Source: Spirochaetota bacterium (GTDB taxonomy: Bacteria > Spirochaetota > Leptospiria > Turneriellales > Turneriellaceae). From it: a stretch of 13,366 nucleotides of DNA. The translations under genes were made by a program, and so were the position numbers. The stretch lies in assembly GCA_963205035.1 (NCBI GenBank), contig CAUJII010000068.1:1-13366 (forward strand), given 5' to 3'. The notes under the pieces are model-generated. The model was not told where the DNA came from and made no database searches. It worked only from the letters and a program-made list of their open reading frames with translations. This document shows positions 6,694-13,366 of this stretch, piece by piece (within the stretch, counting starts at the first letter, position 1; each line of letters begins with the position of its first letter).

Positions 6694-8178
6694 TTACTCG
6701 AAATACGCCGCCGATAGCTTATCGTTATACGAAGGGCTTTTGTCTCTATACACTATGTAGACCTTGCCTCCGATGAGGCGGATATTCGGATTCCCGCCCG
6801 TCAAACCGGCTCCCAACTCGCTCCACACACTGCCTTCCAATTTTTTCACGCGGGTAGTCGCCGATGACGCTTCCTGATAAGCTACGTAGAGTGCCGACGC
6901 GTCGACTTCCGCCGACAGATAATTCGGCGATGCCCCGACAAAAAGCTCACCGCCAACCGCCACCCATGAAGTGCCGTCGTATTTCTGCGCCACCACGCTA
7001 TCGGATTGTTGATAGACTGCCCAAAGCGCAGTGGGTGTCGTCAGGAGATTGACATAGTCTGAACTTCTCGTGTCTACCGAACCCGTATCAACCCAAGAGC
7101 CACTATTCCATTCGAGAACTTTGGGATGGCTTGAAGCACCGCCGTCTCGAAAAGCCACGTAGAACTTACTCTGCCAAAGAGCCATCGGCGCTTGGCGGAA
7201 AATATTCCCCGTAGAAATTCCATTGCTACCGACAAGCGTCCATGCGCCGGGCGAGCTAATCGAGTTTTGATAAACCGAAGCCTTGCTGCCGTTGCCCAAG
7301 TCACGCACCGAAACGTAAAGCGTATCGCCATCAGCGAAGAGACCGGAGTATGACGAATTCGCTCCGATAGACGCAGGAAGGGGCGATCCTAAGATCTGCC
7401 ATGAACCGCTCTTGAAAACGTACACGCGCACTTTCTTGTCGGGATTCACGTAGGTTGTGCCATCGGTAAACGCTAAGAAAAGACTACCTTGGTGCAAAAG
7501 AAGAGTTGGATAAGTAGACGTTGCGGTTAGAGAGGCACCGCCCAAACAAGGAACGCCAAGAGTCGTCCATGCTTTCGTTTGGAATTCATAACGGAGCACG
7601 GTGACATCGTCGGGAGTTGTCGAACCGTCGTAACAATTTGACTCTGTCACCGCAGCGTAGAGATAGTTAGCATCACCCGTGAAACCAGGACTTGCACCGA
7701 CTGAAATGCCACGCGTCGAAACTCCCCGCCCGAGAAAGCGCCACTTGGGCGTTGCGTCGGACGTGAAGCTTAATGCCGCGCCATCGAGTGGATTTCCCAC
7801 GGTGTCGGTGATGTTTTCGAGCGCAATGGTAACGCTTCCGTCGACCATGCTGCCTGAGAAATTGAGAGTCGCTTGCATTGCGCTGATGCGCGTAATGCTC
7901 GACACCGAAAGAGTTCCAGCACCGGTTCCCGAAATGTCATAGTTACTCGCTTTGTCTGCGCCTTCGACGCTTTCAGAAAAAGTAATCGTCAGCGTTTCAA
8001 GGCTCGTGAGCGTCGTGCCCGCAGCCGGTGAGGAAGTAACTATCGTGGGGGCCACGGTGTCTTTCGCCTTCTCAATCGCTTCGCGGAAATAATTATTCTC
8101 GCAGCGCGTCAAATGGAGAGCGCCGAAAATGAAAACTACCGAAGTAAGAATGCGGAGGCTTTGGTCAGTTTTTCTCAC
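6694..8178 (-). CDS. Lipoprotein with an Ig-like domain and a probable seven-bladed beta-propeller
   Basis: 494 residues from a GTG at 8178; the frame has a TAG just upstream and no ribosome binding site. The signal peptide ends in a lipobox LTRC (C26), so the protein is lipid-anchored. Residues about 42-140 resemble the bacterial Ig-like Big_5/SbsA fold (PTIVTSSPAAGTTL, ETLTITFSESVEG, then NITDTVGNPLDGAALSF). From 145 to the end seven repeats of about 45-55 residues follow one plan: a strand, then W or near-W plus xxLG, then a strand ending LYVAxxD or similar (LYAAVTE, LFLAFTD, LYVSVRD, FYVAFRD, LWAVYQQ, LYVAYQE, VYIVYRD). The last strand LSAAYFE could close the ring with the first. Propellers of this kind bind ligands or partner proteins on the cell surface or in the periplasm. 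It is the first gene of an operon with the barrel/TPR protein. The propeller call is my reading of the repeats. Confidence 0.8.
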   Translation of the reverse strand: MRKTDQSLRILTSVVFIFGALHLTRCENNYFREAIEKAKDTVAPTIVTSSPAAGTTLTSLETLTITFSESVEGADKASNYDISGTGAGTLSVSSITRISAMQATLNFSGSMVDGSVTIALENITDTVGNPLDGAALSFTSDATPKWRFLGRGVSTRGISVGASPGFTGDANYLYAAVTESNCYDGSTTPDDVTVLRYEFQTKAWTTLGVPCLGGASLTATSTYPTLLLHQGSLFLAFTDGTTYVNPDKKVRVYVFKSGSWQILGSPLPASIGANSSYSGLFADGDTLYVSVRDLGNGSKASVYQNSISSPGAWTLVGSNGISTGNIFRQAPMALWQSKFYVAFRDGGASSHPKVLEWNSGSWVDTGSVDTRSSDYVNLLTTPTALWAVYQQSDSVVAQKYDGTSWVAVGGELFVGASPNYLSAEVDASALYVAYQEASSATTRVKKLEGSVWSELGAGLTGGNPNIRLIGGKVYIVYRDKSPSYNDKLSAAYFE

Positions 8179-8199
8179 GGCGAACTACAGGTGCATACT

Positions 8200-8227
8200 T
8201 CTATAGAACGTAAAGGAATTAGTTCAA
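8200..8227 (-). promoter_or_regulatory. Sigma-70-like promoter of the propeller lipoprotein operon
   Basis: On the minus strand TTGAAC (8227-8222) is followed, after a 16-base spacer, by TATAGA (8205-8200). Transcription would begin near 8193 and leave a leader of about 15 bases before the GTG at 8178. The -35 hexamer lies just outside the palindromic element at 8235-8446. Confidence 0.5.
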
Positions 8228-8234
8228 CTGGGGT

Positions 8235-8446
8235 GTAGGAGTTTAGGCGGGAACTCGCGCAAGCGACGCGAAAAGACGATTTTTTCTGCGACAAGAACAC
8301 GCGTTGCTGCAAAGAATCAGCAAATCAGCGCAAATTCTAATAACACGTCGAGCAAATCGAACCGATTTGCGGGAGAATTTGCGCTGATTAGTGTGGGCGT
8401 AGCGCAGAAAAAATCGTATCAGCGAGTTCTAAGCCTAAACTCGTAG
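8235..8446. mobile_element. 204-bp nested palindromic element flanked by GTAG direct repeats (MITE-like)
   Basis: Five perfect inverted-repeat pairs are nested around one centre: GAGTTTAGGC 8239-8248 with 8433-8442; GAACTCGC 8251-8258 with 8422-8429; ACGATTTTTTCTGCG 8276-8290 with 8403-8417; AATCAGCGCAAATTCT 8323-8338 with 8374-8389; and GCAAATCG 8352-8359 with 8363-8370 around a 3-base loop. Between them lie unpaired stretches. The outer ends are flanked directly by GTAG at 8235-8238 and 8443-8446, a possible target-site duplication. There is no gene inside. These are features of a non-autonomous element that folds into one long hairpin. The right end supplies the TAG stop of the 118-residue gene. 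A structured RNA made by read-through from that gene is an alternative or additional role. I do not recognise a named family. Confidence 0.65.
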
Positions 8447-8791
8447 CAGTCCTTTTTCGTGCGCAAAAAACAGCATCTCCTCAAGTTGCCAAGCGTGCGT
8501 GAGCCCTCGCACTTCGAGGCGCTTCATCGTCCTGAGCGTTGTGGAAGTCAACGCCACCACGACGCGGTGCAAGTTTTCTTCTTTTGCATGCTGCGTTTCC
8601 CTTGCGGCAAAGCGATACCCCGAAGCCGTCGTTGAGTACTGCGGACTAACGGCAAAGTCGCGGTACCGCTCGTGTTGGAGAGTGTCGTAAAACCTCTCGG
8701 CGATGAATTCGAGAGCCGCAGGTGTTGCGATGCGCTTCAAGGCACGGCATGCCGGTGCGGAAAGTTGGAGTGTTTTTGTGATTGTTGTCAT
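8435..8791 (-). CDS. Hypothetical 118-residue protein
   Basis: ATG at 8791 with GAGGG seven bases upstream. The protein is basic and mostly helical in appearance (CRALKRIATPAALEFIAERF; LHRVVVALTSTTLRTMKRLE; TRQ-free C-terminus ending EKGLLRV), with no signal peptide and no membrane segment; I recognise no family or motif. Its last four codons and TAG stop lie at the edge of the palindromic element: the GTT-TAG is part of the repeat end GAGTTTAGGC read in reverse. If the element and one GTAG copy were absent, the frame would end LLHPS-stop instead of LLRV-stop, so the insertion altered only the extreme C-terminus. It is followed by the palindrome and preceded by an A/T-rich hairpin, which sets it apart from its neighbours. 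Confidence 0.6.
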   Translation of the reverse strand: MTTITKTLQLSAPACRALKRIATPAALEFIAERFYDTLQHERYRDFAVSPQYSTTASGYRFAARETQHAKEENLHRVVVALTSTTLRTMKRLEVRGLTHAWQLEEMLFFAHEKGLLRV

Positions 8792-8842
8792 TTATTGTCC
8801 CTCTATATATTAAATACCAAGAAACCGTGTTTTTTTCTCACT

Positions 8843-8883
8843 TTTTTGAAAAAAAATTCAAAAATCCAATTTTTTTTCAAAAA
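8843..8883. repeat. Perfect 16-bp hairpin made almost only of A and T
   Basis: TTTTTGAAAAAAAATT (8843-8858) is perfectly complementary to AATTTTTTTTCAAAAA (8868-8883), with a 9-base loop. Each arm has a single G or C. It lies between the rimM stop (8916) and the start of the 118-residue gene (8791). A terminator for the rpsP-khpA-rimM operon is the obvious role, but neither strand has a GC-rich stem followed by a U run. The whole 8792-8915 gap is A/T-rich, and TAATAT/TATATA near 8804-8813 could serve as a -10 for the small gene; no convincing -35 was seen. Confidence 0.55.
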
Positions 8884-8915
8884 TGCGACTAACTATTCGG
8901 CAAACACCAGCGACT

Positions 8916-9512
8916 TTAGACAAAAATACGCCATTCAGCCAAGGTAATCTCTCGCTTGTATAAATCCGCCATCCCCCAATGGGGGTAAAGAAGAGGGATC
9001 TCGAGCGGGCTCTGGAGTACGTTTTCTCCCGGAAGCGGTTCGAGAGTAACTATTGTATTTTTCTCCCAGTCGTCGACGGCAGAAATCCGCGCAAAGGGCT
9101 CCAGTGTTTCCGCATCCACAACTCTTAGGCCAATCATTTCAAAATACCACAGCGCTTCGAGCGCAACGCCGCCCTCCCCGCGTTCTTTCTGCGCCATTTC
9201 TCGCAATGTGCCGAGAGGGGCCGCGATAAAAGACTGCGTGAGTTCCTGCGCTACCTCGCGGCTTTCGACGCCCGCGAATAAGGCGCGTGCCGCAGGCCCC
9301 GTTTTCGGGGAGAGACTAACTATTCGCGTGGTCTTTACTTGAGTAGCGGCTGGCAGTACAGGTTGGTAGACCGGGGCGCGGCAGATCGCAACCTCTTTCT
9401 CGACGAATTTGCGCAAGTGCTGGCCGACACGATCGAGGCAGACCTCGCCTCGAATACCGTGCGGTCGGCCTATGCGCGCCAGAACTACAAGGCTGTCGTC
9501 CTGGGGGCCCAC
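8916..9512 (-). CDS. rimM: Ribosome maturation factor RimM
   Basis: 198 residues from a GTG at 9512, 16 bases after khpA, with a TAA four codons upstream. The N-terminal domain starts with the family signature LVVLARIGRPHGIRGEV (8-24) and runs to about 110; the C-terminal PRC-barrel (about 118-195) contains ALWYFEMIGLRVVD, an aspartate-rich turn AVDDWEKNTIVTLE and IPLLYPHW. RimM binds S19 in the 30S head and helps 16S rRNA processing and late 30S assembly. It is slightly longer than the usual 165-180 residues because of the insert around 75-118. It is normally followed by trmD and rplS; here it is the last gene. Confidence 0.93.
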   Translation of the reverse strand: MGPQDDSLVVLARIGRPHGIRGEVCLDRVGQHLRKFVEKEVAICRAPVYQPVLPAATQVKTTRIVSLSPKTGPAARALFAGVESREVAQELTQSFIAAPLGTLREMAQKERGEGGVALEALWYFEMIGLRVVDAETLEPFARISAVDDWEKNTIVTLEPLPGENVLQSPLEIPLLYPHWGMADLYKREITLAEWRIFV

Positions 9513-9528
9513 AGTCGAGGCTTAGCTC

Positions 9529-9819
9529 TTATGCCTCGTCTACAATTTCGAGAAGGATTTTTTGGTAGCGTTCTTCGGCACCGTCTTCGAGGATGATTTT
9601 CTTGACTGAGATGGCATTGAGGAGCACGCGGATCGCTTTTGCAATGCGTCCGCCTTTACCGATGATCATTCCGATGTCGTCTTTGTTGACGCGCAGTTCG
9701 AGAATGAGCGAAGTAGGACTTTTGACAGGCAGCACCTGCACGTCGTTCGGGTTACGCACGAGGCTTCGCGCGATGAATTCGACAAGCGATGCAGGGTCGG
9801 AGTTACGCTGTTCAGCCAT
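9529..9819 (-). CDS. khpA: KH-domain RNA-binding protein KhpA
   Basis: 96 residues from an ATG at 9819 with AAAGGA four bases upstream. A single KH domain with the GxxG loop as IIGKGGR (52-58) followed by the helix IAKAIRVLLNAI; the N-terminal LVEFIARSLVRNPNDVQV is typical of the KhpA/YlqC family. These small proteins bind RNA, often with KhpB, and in other bacteria affect cell size and division-gene expression. Position between rpsP (37 bases) and rimM (16 bases) is the conserved arrangement and supports the name. Confidence 0.92.
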   Translation of the reverse strand: MAEQRNSDPASLVEFIARSLVRNPNDVQVLPVKSPTSLILELRVNKDDIGMIIGKGGRIAKAIRVLLNAISVKKIILEDGAEERYQKILLEIVDEA

Positions 9820-9856
9820 GGGGTCCTTTGAAGGTGGTATTTATATTGAAACTCAA

Positions 9857-10189
9857 TTATTTTGCCGCACGCTTCGCTTTCGCCTTTTCGTTAGCTTTCT
9901 TTTGCTTGGCACCTGCCTTGAGGGCTTTGGCTTCTGCAAAAGGTTTCCAGATGCCGGCTTTTGACAGAATCCCTTTGACGGTGTCGGAGGGTTGCGCGCC
10001 CTTATTCAACCACGTTGCGATTTTATCTTTTTCGAGGCGGACTTGCTCGCCTTCTTTAACAAGCGGGTGGTAGAGGCCCACGATGTCCAAAAACTTGCCG
10101 TCGCGGTTTACGGTCGAAGTCGCTGCAACAATGCGGTAGTATGGCTTCTTCTTTGTGCCATAGCGTTGCAACCGGAGTTTAACTGTCAT
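9857..10189 (-). CDS. rpsP: 30S ribosomal protein S16
   Basis: 110 residues beginning MTVKLRLQRYGTKKKPYYRI, the S16 signature, then VNRDGKFLDIVGLYHP and the conserved WLNKGAQPSDTVKGIL. The core of about 85 residues is normal; the C-terminus carries a Lys/Ala-rich tail (about 86-110) that is longer than in E. coli (82 residues total), as in several other phyla. S16 is an early-binding 30S assembly protein. It is the first gene of rpsP-khpA-rimM. There is no ribosome binding site before the ATG (CACCCCC), unusual for a highly expressed gene. Confidence 0.96.
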   Translation of the reverse strand: MTVKLRLQRYGTKKKPYYRIVAATSTVNRDGKFLDIVGLYHPLVKEGEQVRLEKDKIATWLNKGAQPSDTVKGILSKAGIWKPFAEAKALKAGAKQKKANEKAKAKRAAK

Positions 10190-10267
10190 GGGGGTGAGTT
10201 TAAGGGTAAAGACATACCGTCAAACACAACTTCTTTACACGGCGTCTAATCTCTCGGTTCGTTCTCT
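10190..10267. promoter_or_regulatory. Divergent promoter region between rpsP and proS
   Basis: The 78 bases must hold promoters for both directions. For rpsP, TTGACG on the minus strand (10223-10218) with TAAACT (10202-10197) at a short 15-base spacing would start transcription almost at the ATG, consistent with a missing ribosome binding site. For proS, TCTAAT (10245-10250) is a fair -10 with no good -35. Neither is strong. Confidence 0.35.
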
Positions 10268-12046
10268 ATGAGAGCCTCAGAGCTACCCCTTTTTACCAGT
10301 AAAGACGACCCGAGCGACGCACAAGTCGTCTCCCACCGCCTCCTCGCGCGCGCGGGATATATCCGCAAACAAGGGTCAGGACTCTATGCTTACCTGCCGT
10401 TTGGTAACATTATCCACCGCAAGATTGAACAAATTGTGCGCGAAGAAATGGACCGCGCTGGTGGTGTCGAAGTCACGCTCCCCGTCATCACTCCCGCAGA
10501 GCTTTGGCAAGAGTCGGGCCGCTGGGATATCATGGGCAAAGAAATGATGCGGATGGAAGACCGCCACGGTGTGGGTTATGCTCTGGGCCCGACACACGAA
10601 GAAGCGATGACCGACCTTGCGCGCAGCTACCTGCAGTCTTACAAACAGCTTCCGATCAATTTTTATCAAATTGGTAAAAAGTACCGCGACGAAATTCGCC
10701 CACGCTATGGCCTCGTTCGCTGCCGTGAGTTTACGATGAAGGATGCATACTCCTTTCACACGACAGATGAGTCTCTCGACGAGACATACCAAAAAATGCG
10801 CGAGGCGTACCGCGCTATCTTCGAGCGTTGTGGACTGAAAACGATTCCCGTCGAAGCCGACTCGGGAAACATGGGCGGCAGCGGCAGCGAAGAGTTCATG
10901 GTCGCGTCCAGTATTGGCGAAGAAACGCTTCTTCTTTGCAGCGACGAAAAGTGCGGCTACCGATCGAACCAAGAGAAGACGGCGTTCATTGAGAATACGA
11001 AACGCGGCGGTTCGACTGCTCTCACCGACCGCTCCCTGAGCGCAGTCGAAGGGAGAATCGAAGATTTTGACACCGGCGCAGCGAAGACCATTGAAGATGT
11101 CGCAAAACTCACGGGACAAAATCCGCGCGACTTTGTCAAGGCTGTCATCTTTGAAGACAAAGAGCATATCTATTTGTGTTTCATTCCGGGTGACCGCGAG
11201 CTATCCGAAATCAAAATGAAGAATCTGGCGGGTGCGACCGAGTATTGGGCTGCGAGCGAAGAGACAATTAAGGCCTTAACCGGTGCCGAACCGGGATATA
11301 CTGGCCCCGTGGGGCTCAAATTTAGCGACAGGGATGTCGTCTCCCTGAACCTGCCTACCGGGGACGGCAAGAAAGCACTGCGTATTTTTTATGACGCACA
11401 TCTCAAGGGGCGCGAAGGACTCATCACTGGCGCGAACAAGACTTCTTTCCATAAGAAAAATGTGGCCGAAGGCCGTGACTTCAAGGTCACCGATGGGCAC
11501 GACCTCGTCAATGCGCATGCAGGCGATCTCTGCCCGCAATGCAAAAAGGCGGAACTCACCGAAACGCGCGGCATCGAGGTGGGGCATATTTTCAAACTCG
11601 GAAAAAAATATGCGGAAAAAATGCAGGTCTCTGTTCTCGACCAAACGGGAAAACCTTTAACTCCCACGATGGGTTGCTATGGCATCGGCGTGGGTCGAAC
11701 GATGGCAACGTCTGTCGAACAGAACCACGACGAGCGCGGCTTGATTTGGCCGAGGAATTTATCTCCCTTTATGGTATATCTTGTCTCTCTCGTCAAAGGC
11801 GAAACAGAAACGGCGTTTGTCGACAAGCTCTATGAAACGCTTCAGGCGCGTGGGATTTCTGTGTACCTCGACGACCGCGACGAGCGAGCGGGAGTCAAGT
11901 TTAACGACGCGGAGCTTGTAGGTTTTCCGTTTATTGTGACTGTCGGCAAGAAGACTCTCGAGTCAGGCAAGATTGAAATGAAGCTACGCCGCACGGGAGA
12001 AAAACTCGAACTTACCGAAGCGGAGCTAATGGAAAAAATTTTGTAA
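10268..12046 (+). CDS. proS: Prolyl-tRNA synthetase, bacterial type with editing domain
   Basis: 592 residues, close to the 570-590 typical of the bacterial (ProS type 1) form. It attaches proline to tRNA-Pro using ATP. Class II motif 1 lies around 64-86 (GGVEVTLPVITPAELW), the proline loop at GPTHEE (108-112), motif 2 around 138-162 (KKYRDEIRPRYGLVRCREFT) and motif 3 around 471-495 (YGIGVGRTMATSVEQNHDER). Between motifs 2 and 3 is the inserted editing domain (about 225-405) that hydrolyses alanyl-tRNA-Pro, with the conserved lysine in DFVKAVIF (K291). CPQC near 422-425 and RGIEVGHIFKLG follow the family pattern. The C-terminal anticodon-binding domain occupies about 500-592. It is divergent from rpsP and lacks a clear ribosome binding site. 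No truncation or missing motif seen. Confidence 0.97.
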   Translation: MRASELPLFTSKDDPSDAQVVSHRLLARAGYIRKQGSGLYAYLPFGNIIHRKIEQIVREEMDRAGGVEVTLPVITPAELWQESGRWDIMGKEMMRMEDRHGVGYALGPTHEEAMTDLARSYLQSYKQLPINFYQIGKKYRDEIRPRYGLVRCREFTMKDAYSFHTTDESLDETYQKMREAYRAIFERCGLKTIPVEADSGNMGGSGSEEFMVASSIGEETLLLCSDEKCGYRSNQEKTAFIENTKRGGSTALTDRSLSAVEGRIEDFDTGAAKTIEDVAKLTGQNPRDFVKAVIFEDKEHIYLCFIPGDRELSEIKMKNLAGATEYWAASEETIKALTGAEPGYTGPVGLKFSDRDVVSLNLPTGDGKKALRIFYDAHLKGREGLITGANKTSFHKKNVAEGRDFKVTDGHDLVNAHAGDLCPQCKKAELTETRGIEVGHIFKLGKKYAEKMQVSVLDQTGKPLTPTMGCYGIGVGRTMATSVEQNHDERGLIWPRNLSPFMVYLVSLVKGETETAFVDKLYETLQARGISVYLDDRDERAGVKFNDAELVGFPFIVTVGKKTLESGKIEMKLRRTGEKLELTEAELMEKIL

Positions 12047-12104
12047 GCCAGCGACGAGGGTGCGGGCTAAATCCGGTGGGTGGCGCGGCGAAAACTTTTT
12101 GCGT

Positions 12105-12132
12105 TTGACGTTTTATGCGAATTTGCTGTTAG
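12105..12132 (+). promoter_or_regulatory. Weak candidate promoter before the downstream lipoprotein gene
   Basis: TTGACG at 12105-12110 is a good -35, but the -10 at the right distance (TGTTAG, 12127-12132) is poor. It lies after the proS stop, so the lipoprotein gene may be transcribed alone or with proS. Confidence 0.2.
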
Positions 12133-12137
12133 AGCGC

Positions 12138-12848
12138 ATGAAAACAAGTATCCTTCTGATTTTTTTGCTTTCATTCGCTGGTTGCAAAAAACCAGAAAAT
12201 CCCCCCGCTCAGGCAGCGACCGCCGCGCCTGCTGCGCAACCGGCTCCCATTGTCGCTCCCACAGCGCAGGATGAAGCCATCGTGAACCTGTTAAAAGATT
12301 TGCGTCGCTATTCGTATCATCCCACTGCAGAAGAAATAAAGAGCAATGGTATTGATCCCAATTGTGTAAAGTTTGAATTCTCGCGTCTGAAGATAGGGCC
12401 TGTAGTCGGCAACCGTGTCATCGTTTACGCGAAATCCGTGCAGGAAATTCCTGGAACGACGGAATGCTTAGAGAAAGATTACCTACTGAATTTTGTATCC
12501 AATAAGTGGGAGCTAAGCCCCGAGTCAGGTCGCAAAGCACTGACCGATCTCAACGCAGATGGCATAGTCGACGTGCTGGTTTTTCGCCACACGAATGTTG
12601 ATGGTGATTCTGAATATTTAGAAAAAATCCTTATGGGTGAACCCACGGGTGGGCTTGTTGAGAAAAAAGATCCCGCGCTTGCACGATGCAGAAGCTCAGG
12701 GGATTATCCTCTACCGCCTATCAAGGCGACAGGTTGCGATTTAACAATAAAATGCGAATCTATTGGAGACGACCGCGGCTCTGGTGTCATGCGCTATGAC
12801 TGCAAAAAGCAGGCGTTTGTCATTCAGGAATCGGCACCGGAAAAATAA
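12138..12848 (+). CDS. Cysteine-rich lipoprotein of unknown function
   Basis: 236 residues from the ATG at 12138, chosen because it begins a lipoprotein signal peptide (MKTSILLIFLLSFAGC, lipid-bearing C16); the open frame extends upstream, but that part has no signal. A Pro/Ala/Gln-rich linker (about 19-44) follows, typical of a tether. The folded part has six cysteines (76, 110, 184, 200, 206, 222), enough for three disulfides, and a DLNADGIVD motif (137-145) like calcium-binding EF-hand-type loops in VCBS and dockerin-like proteins. No family recognised. It ends with two consecutive TAA codons and lies 35 bases before the SH3-domain gene, so they may form a unit. Only a weak GAG precedes the start. 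Confidence 0.75.
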   Translation: MKTSILLIFLLSFAGCKKPENPPAQAATAAPAAQPAPIVAPTAQDEAIVNLLKDLRRYSYHPTAEEIKSNGIDPNCVKFEFSRLKIGPVVGNRVIVYAKSVQEIPGTTECLEKDYLLNFVSNKWELSPESGRKALTDLNADGIVDVLVFRHTNVDGDSEYLEKILMGEPTGGLVEKKDPALARCRSSGDYPLPPIKATGCDLTIKCESIGDDRGSGVMRYDCKKQAFVIQESAPEK

Positions 12849-12883
12849 TAATCGTGCACTGGATACACAATAGACACACGCGT

Positions 12884-13366
12884 ATGATAGCACTTAGACA
12901 CGTTACACTCCGGTTGCCGGTTTTGATTGCGCTGCTTTTTTGGTGTGCGAGCGTTCAGGCGCAAGAGGCCGTCTCTTACTGGGTCGTTGCGAAATCGGGA
13001 CTTAACTTGCGATCGAGTCCATCTTCCAAAGGCGCAAAGCTTATTACCATACCCGACGGTGCCGAAGTGCAGTGGATAGAGGATTCAGGAACCAAAGAAA
13101 AAGTTGGAAAAATTACCGGGCAGTGGCGCAAGGTGCGCTGGCAAGACTACACGGGTTATGCTTTTAGTGCCTTTCTGAGTGCCGGCAAACCGATTGTTCT
13201 CGATGCAAAACGTCCGCTCCAAGATCAGTTGTCCAAAGTCTGTTTCGGATCGGCCGAAAAACCACCCGAAGATTGCGACGGAGTTTGTGGCAAAGACACG
13301 TTCATCCTTGACGCCAATCGCAACTTTGTGCGCGGGGAGGAAGGTGGGCCCGGCTGTGTTTGGAGC
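12884..13366 (+). CDS. Exported SH3-domain protein, 3' end beyond the window
   Basis: 161 codons are visible and the frame is open at the window edge. The signal peptide (LPVLIALLFWCASVQA, 11-26) is probably cleaved after VQA, before QEAVSYW. Residues about 32-98 form a bacterial SH3 domain: VAKSGLNLRSSPSSKGAKLI, IPDGAEVQWIED, GQWRKVRWQDYTGYAFSAFL. Such domains are found on exported proteins of leptospires and often bind cell-wall or surface ligands. A second part from about 110 has cysteines at 120, 131, 135 and 158 (KVCFGS, CDGVCGKD, GPGCVW), probably disulfide-bonded; its fold is not recognised. No ribosome binding site before the ATG. The role is unknown. Confidence 0.8.
   Translation, partial: MIALRHVTLRLPVLIALLFWCASVQAQEAVSYWVVAKSGLNLRSSPSSKGAKLITIPDGAEVQWIEDSGTKEKVGKITGQWRKVRWQDYTGYAFSAFLSAGKPIVLDAKRPLQDQLSKVCFGSAEKPPEDCDGVCGKDTFILDANRNFVRGEEGGPGCVWS

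Noticed and set aside
8235..8446. Ordinary rho-independent terminator for the 118-residue gene
   Set aside because: The structure is over 200 bp with five separate arms, and no U run follows it on the minus strand.
10376..11167. A 263-codon minus-strand open frame inside proS
   Set aside because: It lies fully antisense to the catalytic and editing domains of proS; its composition is that of a mirror frame.

Overview
The window looks like a chromosomal stretch from a Gram-negative bacterium of intermediate G+C. My best guess is a spirochaete of the Leptospira/Turneriella/Leptonema lineage. This rests on the many lipoproteins, an exported SH3-domain protein of the kind common in leptospires, a FecR-domain protein, and a large SpoIIE-phosphatase sensor. 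It is family-level pattern recognition, not a proven placement. About half of the genes lack a visible Shine-Dalgarno sequence and several start with GTG.

Layout. (1) Positions 1-1990, minus strand, is a damaged region. It holds a lipoprotein gene with a one-base frameshift inside its signal peptide and a FecR-domain gene with an in-frame TAG at codon 51. Upstream lies a possible third coding remnant with two in-frame TGA codons, in DNA rich in inverted repeats. (2) Positions 2037-5565, plus strand, is a signalling operon: a STAS-domain protein, a DUF454 (YbaN-like) membrane protein, and a 911-residue protein joining sensor, HAMP, histidine kinase, receiver and PP2C/SpoIIE phosphatase. The phosphatase and STAS protein look like two arms of a partner-switching pathway; no separate RsbW-type kinase is present. 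(3) Positions 8178-5592, minus strand, is a two-gene envelope operon. It encodes a lipoprotein with an Ig-like domain and a probable seven-bladed beta-propeller, then a beta-barrel-like protein with TPR repeats. (4) Positions 8235-8446 hold a 204-bp nested palindrome flanked by a 4-bp direct repeat, resembling a MITE. It supplies the stop codon of an unrecognised 118-residue gene. (5) Positions 10189-8916, minus strand, carry rpsP-khpA-rimM, with the usual trmD-rplS tail missing; an almost pure A/T 16-bp hairpin follows rimM. (6) From 10268 on the plus strand come proS, a cysteine-rich lipoprotein, and an exported SH3-domain protein that runs off the window.

The points most worth following are the palindromic element that ends a gene, the cluster of lesions in the first 2 kb, and the STAS/DUF454/hybrid kinase-phosphatase operon, including a hairpin that appears to hide the DUF454 ribosome-binding site. 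I saw no tRNA, rRNA, CRISPR array or transposase gene.
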